A stretch of DNA of 31,790 nucleotides from positions 1-31,790 of IMG/VR virus record IMGVR_UViG_3300048919_000554; one strand, given 5' to 3'. The DNA comes from a virus. Shown in pieces: positions 15,556 to 24,255 of this stretch (positions are counted from its first letter, which is position 1; each line of letters starts with the position of its first letter). Below the pieces are notes generated by a model that did not search any database, was not told the DNA's origin, and was given only the letters and a program-made list of their open reading frames with translations. The translations under genes were made by a program, and so were the position numbers.

Positions 15556-16061
15556 CAGATTTGTCCCACGATACAGCGCGCCCGGTCCTGAATACGCGCC
15601 ACTGACCAGCGCATATCACGCCACATCTCATCGATGGTGCTGTCGATGCTGTCGGCCTTTTTTTCGCCCTTGCTGGTCGCATCCACGCCGCGATAACGCT
15701 CATAAAGCGTGGCGGTCGTCATCGAGCACACGGCGTTAAAGTAGTGGAAGCAGCGCACGCTTTCGCCGTCGAGCTCGTCGGAAGGAACATCCGCGAGCGT
15801 GGCATGACCGGCGTCGAGCTGCAGGTCGCGCCAGTCGCGCAGCTCCGCGTTAGTCTCCGCGATGGCGGTCTTAATCGCCCGGCGCAAGCGCACAGGGGAA
15901 ACGGTCTGCTCAAGGCGCATTTCTTCGCGCACGCGCTTCGGGTCTACATCAGGAAAAAAGCCCGTGTTTTTAATCACCGGCTCACTCTCGCCCGGTGGCG
16001 GTATCACCACGCCCGGCACGTCCTGCGGCGTTGTTTTGGGCTCAATAATCAGTGTCGTCAT
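15555..16061 (-). CDS. L: Head completion/stabilisation protein GpL
   Basis: The 168-residue protein matches P2 gpL (169), which joins filled capsids to stabilise packaged DNA. NTGFFPDVDPKRVREEMRLEQTVSP and the C-terminal MWRDMRWSVARIQDR are family segments. About 100 bp separate it from M, with no other gene between. Confidence 0.95.
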   Translation of the reverse strand: MTTLIIEPKTTPQDVPGVVIPPPGESEPVIKNTGFFPDVDPKRVREEMRLEQTVSPVRLRRAIKTAIAETNAELRDWRDLQLDAGHATLADVPSDELDGESVRCFHYFNAVCSMTTATLYERYRGVDATSKGEKKADSIDSTIDEMWRDMRWSVARIQDRARCIVGQI

Positions 16062-16160
16062 GACAACCTCGGGAAATAGGTGGGCGGTGGACGCCGGTCG
16101 CAGTCAGGGTAATCAATACCCGCATTGACCGGCGTGCCGCCCGGCTCGGGGAGCGTTCGG

Positions 16161-16922
16161 TTAACCTGCGGCTTTCCTCGGGCGACCAGGCCCTCGTTTA
16201 GCCGGTAAGTCGGTTGTTTTTTTAGTGATCTTTTGTGCAGACTTAAGCGACTGTTGCTTTACCGGTATGTCAGTCTTCGGTCTCAGTTCACGGGCAAGGC
16301 GCTCAATGTCTTTTTTCACTCCGCAACTACCATCCAACTGAATAGCGCGTTGCAGATGACTCATCGCCTCGGCAAGTTGACCGGCGTCGCGCAGGATAAG
16401 ACCGGCGACCTTGTGCAGGCGGGCACGAACCTCGTCAGGCATATCAGCGGTGCGGGTCATTTCGATAACGGTCAGGAGCTGCTGTACATCAACCGACTGA
16501 CAGGCAGCTCGGGCGCGAAGTGCAGCAAGTGCAACCTCTTCGGAGAGCATGTACGGCGCGGTGCGCGAGTGACCATCAGGCATTGACAGGCCGTAGCGCA
16601 GCGCATAACGGGCAATATCTATCGCGCCGGTGATATCCCCGGCATCAAGTCGCCAAAGCAGCACGGTCATCAGGATGTCATCCTGCGCACCAGTGCCGGT
16701 CTCCAGCACACCGGTCACCCAAGGCAGGTAAAACGGCAGAAGCTCGCGCTTTTTATCCGCCTTGCGTTCTTTGGAATGAATTTGTGAAAGCGCTCTGCGG
16801 TCTGCGGCCAGCTTAACGAGCATTTGCTCATAAGCCGTGGCGTGACGCAGCGGGTACTGTTCCCGCTGCGATGCCTTTTCTGCCGAGACCCGCATCGCGT
16901 GACGCCGTGCGGGGCTCGTCAT
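16161..16922 (-). CDS. M: Terminase small subunit / endonuclease GpM
   Basis: The 253 residues are P2 gpM-like (247 in P2), the terminase subunit associated with cutting at cos. MTSPARRHAMRVSAEKA and the YEQMLVKLAADRRALSQIHS segment are conserved. The C-terminal 40 residues are lysine- and proline-rich (KKTTDLPAKRGPGRPRKA), with an AT-hook-like GRPRK that could contact DNA. It starts three bases after the N stop. Confidence 0.95.
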   Translation of the reverse strand: MTSPARRHAMRVSAEKASQREQYPLRHATAYEQMLVKLAADRRALSQIHSKERKADKKRELLPFYLPWVTGVLETGTGAQDDILMTVLLWRLDAGDITGAIDIARYALRYGLSMPDGHSRTAPYMLSEEVALAALRARAACQSVDVQQLLTVIEMTRTADMPDEVRARLHKVAGLILRDAGQLAEAMSHLQRAIQLDGSCGVKKDIERLARELRPKTDIPVKQQSLKSAQKITKKTTDLPAKRGPGRPRKAAG

Positions 16923-16925
16923 CGT

Positions 16926-18107
16926 TTACGCCTCCTCGCCGTCGGTGTGAGTGTCAGCCTTTGGGGCTTCCGAGCTTTGAGGGGCTGCACCGGCAGTCAG
17001 TGCCTGCATGGCTTTCACCATCTCAGCAGCGAACACTTTCGCGCTTTCCGCTTCCGGGGTGGCATCTTCGTCCTGCTCAAGGATTTGGATGTTTTCAATC
17101 AGGCAACCGGCCTCGTAATCCTCGATGACGAAATCAACTTTCACCTGTTCGTAGTTTTCCACCTGGTCGAGTTTAGGGTTTTCGACGATGTGGCGGCGGT
17201 GGCCGTCTTCGTACAGATAGATGGAAATGTTATCCAGCGTGGTGATAAAGACGCTGTTAGCGGGGAAGAAGGGCGCACGAACTGCCTGAAGCTGGCCGAT
17301 AGTTTTCTGGCTGACGATCAGCTCTGCGGCAAGCTGTTCGCTGTTCGCCTGGAACTTGTTAATCATCGGGAAATATTTGTCGGTCAGGATGCGACGACCG
17401 CAGATAACCACCATTTCTGGATTTTCTCGGTGGATCTCTTCAATCAGGGATTCATGCGCATCCATCACCAGTGCGTCGAGGTTGGCGTAATGCCCACCTT
17501 TGCCGATTTTGATGGTGTCGGAAATTACCGTACCGTCATCATCCACGATGTGTGACATCACGCGCTCTGGCGCGTCGTTACGGTACTTTTGCAACCAGCC
17601 AACAGCGACGTCCTGAAGCAACGGATTTTTTGTACGATCGGAGGTTGGTGCCCGACTCGTGCCGTTGAAACCGATGGTGATGTAGTCCAGCGCCTGACGC
17701 TTGATGATGGCGTTACGGATACGGATCTGGAAATCTTCAAATCGCGCCCACAGGTCGAGCTTGTTGTACTTCAGGTTGTAATCGAAGTTGACCGGTTTGC
17801 AGAAGTAACGGAAGGCATCCAGCTTCGAGAAGTCTGCCGTTTTGCGCTCGGTACCACCGTCGGTGTCGGTGGTGCTGGCGATGGTGCCGGTAACATCGAT
17901 GCCGACTTTTTCCTCGGTCAGCTCGCCCACGGTCACCATGTTGATGAGTTGCAGGAAGGAGGACGACTGCTGGATTTTGTCGAAAAGTTTCTGCGTGACT
18001 GACGGCTCGACGTTGAATTTTTTATCGAGGTCAGGCACTTCAATGCCGTTCAGCTCGGCAAGACGGCTCAAGTATTTATTGAATTTAAAACGAGTCTCTT
18101 TACGCAT
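16926..18107 (-). CDS. N: Major capsid protein precursor GpN
   Basis: The 393-residue product is the P2-type capsid precursor, which the O protease trims to make the mature shell protein. It opens MRKETRFKFNKYLSRLAELNG, and the FLQLINMVTVGELTEEKVGI region is typical. P2 gpN is 357 residues. The extra length here is a C-terminal acidic, alanine-rich tail from about residue 345 (EQDEDATPEAESAK, APKADTHTDGEE), which may lie on the capsid surface or be disordered. Confidence 0.95.
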   Translation of the reverse strand: MRKETRFKFNKYLSRLAELNGIEVPDLDKKFNVEPSVTQKLFDKIQQSSSFLQLINMVTVGELTEEKVGIDVTGTIASTTDTDGGTERKTADFSKLDAFRYFCKPVNFDYNLKYNKLDLWARFEDFQIRIRNAIIKRQALDYITIGFNGTSRAPTSDRTKNPLLQDVAVGWLQKYRNDAPERVMSHIVDDDGTVISDTIKIGKGGHYANLDALVMDAHESLIEEIHRENPEMVVICGRRILTDKYFPMINKFQANSEQLAAELIVSQKTIGQLQAVRAPFFPANSVFITTLDNISIYLYEDGHRRHIVENPKLDQVENYEQVKVDFVIEDYEAGCLIENIQILEQDEDATPEAESAKVFAAEMVKAMQALTAGAAPQSSEAPKADTHTDGEEA

Positions 18108-18135
18108 TATGTTTATCCTGTTTGAAATGGTTGGA

Positions 18136-19002
18136 TCAGCAGTCGGTCAGCGTCACATCCGCAACATCACCGCCGGTGCTCAGCAGGCGACGCGGTTGTT
18201 TGATGCTTTCGGTTTTGTCCAGGGTGGTTTTAATCGTGCTGAACTGCTGCGCCGCTTCATCCCCTTGCGCGGCTAGTTTCCGTTCCAGCATTTCGATCGC
18301 GTTTTCCAGTGCGGTAAAACGGGTTAGTGCTGCTTCATCACCGGTCTGCACACGTTCGGCAATAGACGTCACTGCTTCATGCACATCCGCGAAACGAGCG
18401 TCATCGCTCAGTTGCTTGCGGCTGAAAATGCTTTTCACGGTGTCTGTAAGTTTGTTGAGCAGAGTTTCGGGCTGTTCTTCAAACTCCAGTTCGGCGAGGG
18501 TGGCCACAGAAAACAGGTCGCCCGGCTGCTCTTTCTTGCCGTTTAGTGGGTTCGATGTGGCTCGGCTGCAAAATTCGAGATACTCGGTGCCGAGGCTGGC
18601 CGGGTCATCAGTGACAGCCAGACCAGTGAGGTAGCACTTGCCGGAGTTAGCGAAATTCGGGCGAATTTCCATTGAGGTATAAACTTTCTGACCTTTCGCG
18701 ACCATATCGACGAGGTTGTCGAGCGGGGCGACTTTGCCAAACAGCGCCAGTTTGCCTTTTAGAGAGGAATCATCGTCGATGACCTCGGCTTTTACTTCGG
18801 TCACATCGCCATAGCGTGCATACGGGCCATCTGGATAAATACTGCGAATGTGTTCCAGATTGATGCGGCAACCATAGACACGCGGGTCAAAGGTGTCGGC
18901 CATATCCTGAATATCATCAGCGCTGATGACACGACCGTCGCAGGTGTCACCTTCGACGCCGATGCGAAACCATTTCGAGATTTTTGAGGCTTTTTTTGCC
19001 AT
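18136..19002 (-). CDS. O: Capsid scaffold and maturation protease GpO
   Basis: This 288-residue protein combines a herpesvirus-type serine protease with a C-terminal scaffold helix. P2 gpO uses Asp19, His48 and Ser107. Here D19 is present, followed by H51 in NLEHIR and S110 in VYTSMEI, an offset of three from the P2 numbers. The C-terminal third is helical and coiled-coil-like (ALTRFTALENAIEMLERKLAA). It is the first gene of the O-to-S operon, with a probable Ogr box about 90-100 bases upstream. Confidence 0.96.
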   Translation of the reverse strand: MAKKASKISKWFRIGVEGDTCDGRVISADDIQDMADTFDPRVYGCRINLEHIRSIYPDGPYARYGDVTEVKAEVIDDDSSLKGKLALFGKVAPLDNLVDMVAKGQKVYTSMEIRPNFANSGKCYLTGLAVTDDPASLGTEYLEFCSRATSNPLNGKKEQPGDLFSVATLAELEFEEQPETLLNKLTDTVKSIFSRKQLSDDARFADVHEAVTSIAERVQTGDEAALTRFTALENAIEMLERKLAAQGDEAAQQFSTIKTTLDKTESIKQPRRLLSTGGDVADVTLTDC

Positions 19003-19092
19003 GAGTCAGGTGTCCTGAGGTTAGGTTTTCGGGTCAGGCTTAGTTTCCCGACTCCTCCCTACACCCGCCATCGATTGCGGATGGAGTATCCC

Positions 19093-19102
19093 TGACACAA
19101 CA
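19093..19102 (-). promoter_or_regulatory. Putative Ogr box between divergent O and P genes
   Basis: The ten bases TGTTGTGTCA (minus strand) found before FI recur here, about midway in the 166-bp gap between the divergent starts of O (19002) and P (19169). It lies 91-100 bases before O. It could drive both operons, or P may use a separate site that I cannot identify. Confidence 0.5.
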
Positions 19103-19168
19103 TGGGGTTAGCGATTCGTTGCTCCTGTTTCTTTAGCCTTGTCCCGTACCAATCACGGCGAGGCAAAA

Positions 19169-20938
19169 ATGACCATCACCACTGACACCACACTTCTGAG
19201 CGATCCGCGACGACAGGCGGCGCTGCTGTTCTGGCAGGGGTTTTCTGTGCCACAAATCTCGGAGATGTTGCAGACCAAACGCCCCACGGTGCAGAGCTGG
19301 AAACAGCGAGACAAATGGGAAGCGACAGCGCCTCTGACGCGAGTCGAAACTACGCTCGAAGCGAGGCTGATCCAGCTCTATGCAAAACCCGACCTGACGG
19401 CACACGATTTCAAGGTCGCTGATTTTCTGGCGCGGCAGATGGAGCGCCTTTCGCGGGTTAACCGCTACGGTCAGACTGGCAACGAGGCGGATTTAAACCC
19501 TAACGTCGCGAATCGCAACAAGGGCGAAAAGAAGAAGCCGAAGAAGAATTTCTTCAGCGACGAAGCCATCGAGAAACTCGATGAGCTTTTCCTCGACCAG
19601 TCATTCGACTACCAGCTCGACTGGTATCGCGCCGGGTTGGCCCATCGCATCCGCCATATACTGAAATCCCGCCAGATTGGCGCGACGTTCTACTTTGCAC
19701 GTGAGGCGCTAATGAGGGCGCTGAAGACCGGCAACAATCAGATTTTCCTGTCGGCCAGTAAAACGCAGGCCTATGTCTTCCGCGAGTACATCATCCAGTT
19801 TGCAAAGCTCGCCGACGTGGAGCTCACTGGCGATCCGATCATCATCGGCAACAATGGTGCGAAGCTGATTTTTCTCGGCACCAACTCCAACACCGCGCAG
19901 AGTCATAACGGCGATTTGTACGTCGATGAGATTTTCTGGATCCCCAACTTCCAGCGGCTGCGAAAAGTTGCCTCGGGCATGGCCTCACAGAAGCACCTGC
20001 GCACGACCTATTTTTCGACCCCTTCATCCCTGGGGCATGGCGCTTATGCGTTCTGGTCAGGAGAGCTTTTCAATCGCGGTAGGGCCAATGCTGGCGACCG
20101 TGTTGACATCGATATCACGCACGCGGCACTGGCGAAGGGAGTCGCCTGCCCGGACGGTCAGTGGAGACAGATTGTCACCATAGAAGATGCACTCACCGGA
20201 GGATGCACGCTGTTTAATATCGACACACTCAAACAAGAAAACAGTACGGATGACTTCCGTAATTTGTTTATGTGCGAGTTCGTCGACGATAAAGCATCGG
20301 TCTTCCCGTTCGAGGAATTACAGCGCTGTATGGTTGACAGCCTGGAGAAATGGGAAGACGTCGCGCCATTTGCCGACCGTCCATTCAGTTACCGCCCGGT
20401 GTGGATTGGCTACGACCCATCACTACGTGGTGACAGCGCCGGGTGCGTGGTTATCGCGCCGCCGGTGGTCGCCGGGGGTAAATTCCGCATCCTCGAACGT
20501 CACCAGTGGAAAGGCATGGACTTCGCACAGCAGGCCGAATCCATCCGCGAGCTGACACTGAAATACACCGTTGAATACATCGGCATCGATGCGACCGGTC
20601 TCGGTCAGGGCGTGTACCAGCTCGTGCGCTCGTTCTATCCAGCGGCGCGGGAAATCCGTTACACCCCGGAAATGAAAACCGCGATGGTACTGAAAGCCAA
20701 AGACACCATCACGCGTGGCTGTCTGGAGTATGACGTCGGTGCGACCGATCTCACGCAGTCGTTTATGTCTATCCGTAAAACTATGACCAGCAGCGGGCGC
20801 AGTGCCACCTATGAGGCCAGCCGCACCGAAGAAGCAAGTCACGCCGATCTGGCATGGGCAACCATGCACGTCTTAATCAATGAGCCACTGACCGCCGCCA
20901 GCGGCCAGCCGTCATCCTCAATCATGGAATGGAACTGA
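19169..20938 (+). CDS. P: Terminase large subunit (ATPase) GpP
   Basis: The 589-residue product (590 in P2) is the packaging motor. Residues 20-50 hold a helix-turn-helix (AALLFWQGFSVPQISEML and VQSWKQRDKW). A Walker A-like SRQIGATFYF is at 167-176 and Walker B LYVDEIFW at 250-257. The nuclease half includes IGYDPSLRGDSAG and TVEYIGIDATGLGQG. I start at 19169 (MTITTDTTLL), which has GAGG six bases upstream and matches the P2 N-terminus, instead of a TTG thirty bases earlier. The stop overlaps the Q start. Confidence 0.97.
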   Translation: MTITTDTTLLSDPRRQAALLFWQGFSVPQISEMLQTKRPTVQSWKQRDKWEATAPLTRVETTLEARLIQLYAKPDLTAHDFKVADFLARQMERLSRVNRYGQTGNEADLNPNVANRNKGEKKKPKKNFFSDEAIEKLDELFLDQSFDYQLDWYRAGLAHRIRHILKSRQIGATFYFAREALMRALKTGNNQIFLSASKTQAYVFREYIIQFAKLADVELTGDPIIIGNNGAKLIFLGTNSNTAQSHNGDLYVDEIFWIPNFQRLRKVASGMASQKHLRTTYFSTPSSLGHGAYAFWSGELFNRGRANAGDRVDIDITHAALAKGVACPDGQWRQIVTIEDALTGGCTLFNIDTLKQENSTDDFRNLFMCEFVDDKASVFPFEELQRCMVDSLEKWEDVAPFADRPFSYRPVWIGYDPSLRGDSAGCVVIAPPVVAGGKFRILERHQWKGMDFAQQAESIRELTLKYTVEYIGIDATGLGQGVYQLVRSFYPAAREIRYTPEMKTAMVLKAKDTITRGCLEYDVGATDLTQSFMSIRKTMTSSGRSATYEASRTEEASHADLAWATMHVLINEPLTAASGQPSSSIMEWN

Positions 20939-21972
20939 TGAGTAAACGCAACAGCAACAAGAAAACCCAATACACCGCGAAACTGCAGCAGTCCGCAGTG
21001 CCTGCTCAGAGCATGGAGGCGTTTACCTTCGGAGAGCCGACAGCGGTGCTCGACCGGCGCGATATTCTCGATTACGTGGAGTGCGTTGATAACGGGCAAT
21101 GGTATGAGCCGCCGGTGAGTTTCTCGGGGCTGGCGAAAAGCCTGCGTGCTGCCGTGCACCACAGCTCACCGATTTACGTTAAGCGTAATATTCTGGCATC
21201 GACCTACATACCGCACCCGTTACTGTCACAGCAAGACTTCAGCCGGTTCGTGCTCGACTTTCTGGTCTTCGGTAATGCGTTTATCGAGAAGCGAGTCAGC
21301 CTGTCAGGCAAGCCGATCAAACTGGAGACTTCACCGGCAAAATACACCCGGCGAGGAGTAGAGGATGACACTTACTGGTACATGCAATCCGATTCGAAGC
21401 CGCATCAGTTTGCGCCGGGCTCTGTATTTCATTTGCTCGAACCAGATATCAATCAAGAAGTGTACGGCCTGCCAGAATATCTGAGCGCACTCAACTCCGC
21501 TTGGCTGAATGAATCCGCGACGCTGTTCCGCCGCAAGTATTACCAGAACGGTGCACACGCGGGCTACATCATGTATGTGACCGACGCTGCGCAAAGCAGC
21601 ACCGACGTCGAAGCGCTGCGGAAGGCAATGCGTGATTCGAAGGGACTAGGGAATTTTAAGAATCTGTTTTTCTACGCCCCAAACGGCAAGGCAGACGGGA
21701 TTAAAATTGTGCCGCTGAGTGAAGTCGCGACGAAAGATGATTTTTTTAACATCAAGAAGGTGAGTGCTGCTGACATGCTTGATGCGCATAGGATCCCGTT
21801 CCAGTTGATGGGAGGGAAGCCTGAGAATGTGGGGGCATTGGGTGATGTTGAAATGGTGGCAAAAGTTTTTGTTAGGAATGAATTAATTCCACTTCAGAAT
21901 AGAATGCGGGAAGTTAATGATTGGCTTGGGAGTAATGTCATTGATTTTAAAATGTATGGGCTAGATATTTAG
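20938..21972 (+). CDS. Q: Portal protein GpQ
   Basis: Read from 20938 the portal is 344 residues, as in P2. It forms the vertex ring through which DNA is packaged. Core sequences are MEAFTFGEPTAVLDRRDILDY, AAVHHSSPIYVKRNILAST and FQLMGGKPENVGALGD. The start ATG shares its A with the P stop (TGATG). Codon usage shifts toward A+T in the last 150 bases, just before the cargo cassette, hinting at an old recombination point near the gene end. A strong terminator follows eleven bases after the stop. Confidence 0.97.
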   Translation: MSKRNSNKKTQYTAKLQQSAVPAQSMEAFTFGEPTAVLDRRDILDYVECVDNGQWYEPPVSFSGLAKSLRAAVHHSSPIYVKRNILASTYIPHPLLSQQDFSRFVLDFLVFGNAFIEKRVSLSGKPIKLETSPAKYTRRGVEDDTYWYMQSDSKPHQFAPGSVFHLLEPDINQEVYGLPEYLSALNSAWLNESATLFRRKYYQNGAHAGYIMYVTDAAQSSTDVEALRKAMRDSKGLGNFKNLFFYAPNGKADGIKIVPLSEVATKDDFFNIKKVSAADMLDAHRIPFQLMGGKPENVGALGDVEMVAKVFVRNELIPLQNRMREVNDWLGSNVIDFKMYGLDI

Positions 21973-21982
21973 TTTTTATTGG

Positions 21983-22009
21983 CAACACCCCGTTTAGGGG
22001 TGTTGTTTT
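21983..22009 (+). terminator. Terminator after portal gene Q
   Basis: CAACACCCC-GTTTA-GGGGTGTTG is a perfect 9-bp stem with a 5-base loop, followed by TTTT. It ends the P-Q transcript. On the other strand the hairpin is followed by CCAATAAAAA, so it is a weaker terminator for the converging DUF262 gene, whose stop is at 22012. Confidence 0.9.
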
Positions 22010-22011
22010 GT

Positions 22012-23073
22012 TTATAAGTATATGTATTCTTTTAAAATATCCAATCTTCTTTGTCTGTTTGCTTTCTTCTGAACACCTTCTTGTGAGAGTTTTCTATACT
22101 CATCAAGTAAATCCTTTGCGGTGCCATTGTCAAAGTCAGTCTCTGAGCGATAATGTTTAAACCACTCCTCTAGCTTTTCAGAAATTATTTGATAGTTGTT
22201 TTCAACATCTAATTGAACTTTGTGAATAAAAAATGCCAGTGTAAAAAGAGTATAGAAATGGGTTTTCCTTTTGGATATGAACTCGAGGTTTTCTTTGTTC
22301 TTTATGATTTTTGAAATTATGGCTAATAAGGAAAGGAAAAGGTTTTTGTCCTCATCAGCCTCTGGGTATTCCTCATTGTATTGATCGTAGATTTTATTTA
22401 TAGCAGACTGAGAGGTTTCTTCAGCAATACCCATTCGGATGAAGATTAATATGGTGCTGATGAATTGGATATCCAGCATTCTTCTTAGGTCAGTGGAGTT
22501 GAATATATTGAATTCAGCCCAGAAGGGAATTTTTGAAATACAATCGGCAAGCTTTATGAATTCTCCATTGAATTCTGCATTTCTCAGTTCTTGAGGGTTC
22601 AGTGTTGTGTTGGTTCTATTTAGACGTAAGAATAGATTTTTAATATCATCAATGGTAATGCTATTATTTATGAATCTTATTGAAAAGTCATAGCCCCAGA
22701 CTAAAGCTTTCTGTTCCATCTCGAGTTCAGAGAATTTCTTTCCGGAGAAATTGGCGTCTTGATATTCAAGGTATTTTTTATCTAGAGCGAATTTATCAGA
22801 GACGAAATCAAATACTGCTCCTAAGCGTTGCTGTCCATCTACAATAGAATGAACTCGCTGTCCGGTTTCCGGATCGGTTTTATTTTGCCACAAATAAACT
22901 TCTGGAATTGGGAATCCTAGTAATATTGATTCAATTAAGGATATTTTATCTTTTTTTACCCATACATATCGGCGCTGAAAGGAATTATCTATAACTAGTT
23001 CGCCTGATTTAAAGTTATCGGACACCCATTTTATATCTCTACTTTCAACTTTGACATTTCTTACTATGCTCAT
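22012..23073 (-). CDS. DUF262-domain protein (ParB/sulfiredoxin-fold NTPase-like), second gene of the Q-cos cassette
   Basis: The 353-residue product has the DUF262 signatures FQRRYVW at about residues 32-38, IPEVYLW at 56-62 and IVDGQQRL at 77-84, the last being the nucleotide-binding loop. DUF262 is the N-terminal half of GmrSD, BrxU and SspE restriction factors, which also carry a DUF1524 HNH nuclease half. No HNH pattern is visible here; the C-terminal half is helical and charged. Any effector activity would then come from DUF262 itself or from the partner. It overlaps the upstream gene by four bases (ATGA). The genes are strongly A+T-rich compared with the phage. A role in anti-phage defence is inference. 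Confidence 0.85.
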   Translation of the reverse strand: MSIVRNVKVESRDIKWVSDNFKSGELVIDNSFQRRYVWVKKDKISLIESILLGFPIPEVYLWQNKTDPETGQRVHSIVDGQQRLGAVFDFVSDKFALDKKYLEYQDANFSGKKFSELEMEQKALVWGYDFSIRFINNSITIDDIKNLFLRLNRTNTTLNPQELRNAEFNGEFIKLADCISKIPFWAEFNIFNSTDLRRMLDIQFISTILIFIRMGIAEETSQSAINKIYDQYNEEYPEADEDKNLFLSLLAIISKIIKNKENLEFISKRKTHFYTLFTLAFFIHKVQLDVENNYQIISEKLEEWFKHYRSETDFDNGTAKDLLDEYRKLSQEGVQKKANRQRRLDILKEYIYL

Positions 23074-23672
23074 ATTTTACCCGCTCCAAGCATTTCTTTC
23101 AGTTTTTCTAATCCTTGAACATGATAACGTTCTACATCTTCCCAGGATTCATAAATTCTGTAATTAATTTCATTGGGTACATCATAAACAACTTGCAATT
23201 CTTTTTGGCAAGGTTCCATTCGCCCCTTCCATTGCCTGAAGAAATCATTGTTAAATTCAATGTTTTTAAGTGCAACAAATTTTCTGAAAATATTGCCTGT
23301 AACCATGTTGTAATAAGGTACCCTTTCTGTTTTTGCAACATCAAGGTATGCGGACCAACATTTTCTAAATAAATCGCTTGAGACGACAACTATATCCATG
23401 TCGCTTTTATCATGGAAGTTTTTAAATGCTTTTTCTTCTGTTGGAGTTAAGCTGAATCCAAGTTTGGCGCTGCCAACAATTGCTATATTGTTGATGTGTA
23501 TTTCTAACTTCTCTGACATGAATATTTTCAAGTCATCATAAAATTCCGCATGGTTTTTTTTCTTTAATTTATCTCTAAAATACCAGACGTCATGCCCTAA
23601 AAGATATTTTCTGTAAATGTAAGACGGTTCCTTTGAAAGTAAAGCGCCCTTAAAAAAAGTGATATCATCCAT
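23070..23672 (-). CDS. Nucleotidyltransferase-like protein, first gene of the Q-cos cassette
   Basis: The 200-residue product contains GSAKLGFS (67-74) and SDMDIVVVS (90-98), the GS...DxD arrangement of polymerase-beta-type nucleotidyltransferases. The gap between GS and DxD is longer than in MNT or AbiEii proteins. No third catalytic acid is certain. The N-terminus (YIYRKYLLGHDVWYF) and the C-terminus (YESWEDVERYHVQGLEKLKEM) are unfamiliar. GAGG lies seven bases before the ATG. The DUF262 gene overlaps its stop codon, so the two are made in linked amounts. The pair may modify or sense something during infection, but no function is established from sequence alone. Confidence 0.8.
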   Translation of the reverse strand: MDDITFFKGALLSKEPSYIYRKYLLGHDVWYFRDKLKKKNHAEFYDDLKIFMSEKLEIHINNIAIVGSAKLGFSLTPTEEKAFKNFHDKSDMDIVVVSSDLFRKCWSAYLDVAKTERVPYYNMVTGNIFRKFVALKNIEFNNDFFRQWKGRMEPCQKELQVVYDVPNEINYRIYESWEDVERYHVQGLEKLKEMLGAGKI

Positions 23673-24048
23673 CGTATCCTCGTTTAACCTAACAGTTTAT
23701 TATGAATGCAATACAATCTAATAAATTCTATTTTTAGTCAAGGAGTTGCGCGCAATGCTTTCCCCGCCACGCCTGCCCGCTTTATGGGGCGCTTTTAATG
23801 CAACTGCAACAAACCTCTAACCCCATGCCTGGCGGGCTGGCGAGGTGATCGTGAGGCGATCAAAAATTAATGCAGATCCATGCGCCTTATAGATGCATGG
23901 CTAAATTAAATGAATATTCGTGATCTAGGTGGGATTTTCTTACGCCTCGCGGAGCGAGTTGTTTAACCCCGTCAGCGCAAATAGCGAGTCTTCGCGCCAA
24001 CGAGGTTTACAGGAGTTACACGGTGCTGAGTATCACATCCGCTAGATG
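23673..24048. other. Non-coding cos region between the cargo cassette and the SOS gene
   Basis: I see no convincing gene in these 376 bases. They contain a TTGACT sequence (minus strand, 23741-23736) that could be the -35 element of the cargo cassette, then the cos site, then dyad-rich sequence such as GATC-GTGAGGC-GATC near 23848-23863 and CTCGCGGAGCGAG near 23946-23958. These dyads may be terminase recognition elements flanking cos, as the P2 family requires more than the nick site for packaging. Confidence 0.6.
23755..23773 (-). other. cos site (19-base cohesive end, 186-like)
   Basis: On the minus strand the 19 bases GGCGTGGCGGGGAAAGCAT agree with the cohesive end I recall for phage 186 and differ from the P2 end at two positions. 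TGCGCGC follows directly. It lies between portal Q and replication gene A, the expected place on the P2-family map. This is where terminase M/P would make staggered nicks. Confidence 0.9.
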
Positions 24049-24231
24049 CTATTCGACCTCATAGAATACATTTTCTTCTGGTTCGCAGTTTTCGCTGTGT
24101 GCCAGGTCAGCAATGAGGGTGAGCGCGAGCTTAAGGTCCGATGGTTTGCAATTCGCGATCAACGAGACCTCCGCGATGAATTGCACACATGCCCATTTTT
24201 GCTGCGTTCGGCTGAGTTGCTCGCCAACCAT
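24049..24231 (-). CDS. Small LexA-controlled protein, candidate antirepressor (Tum position)
   Basis: This 60-residue product (MVGEQLSRTQQKWACVQFIA start, acidic end EPEENVFYEVE) has a good start: GGAGGG lies seven bases upstream, and 25 bases farther is a perfect LexA box. In phage 186 the tum gene, at the same place between A and cos, is LexA-controlled and its product inactivates CI so that DNA damage induces the prophage. The 186 Tum protein is more than twice as long, so this may be a short analogue, a companion gene, or something else. I do not recognise the family with confidence. Its placement and regulation, not its sequence, support the call. Confidence 0.7.
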   Translation of the reverse strand: MVGEQLSRTQQKWACVQFIAEVSLIANCKPSDLKLALTLIADLAHSENCEPEENVFYEVE

Positions 24232-24255
24232 GAATTCCCTCCCAAAGGATTTTTA

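Noticed and set aside
22012-23073. GmrSD/BrxU-type modification-dependent restriction enzyme
   Set aside because: Only the DUF262 half is visible; the length is too short for the DUF1524 nuclease half and I see no HNH pattern.
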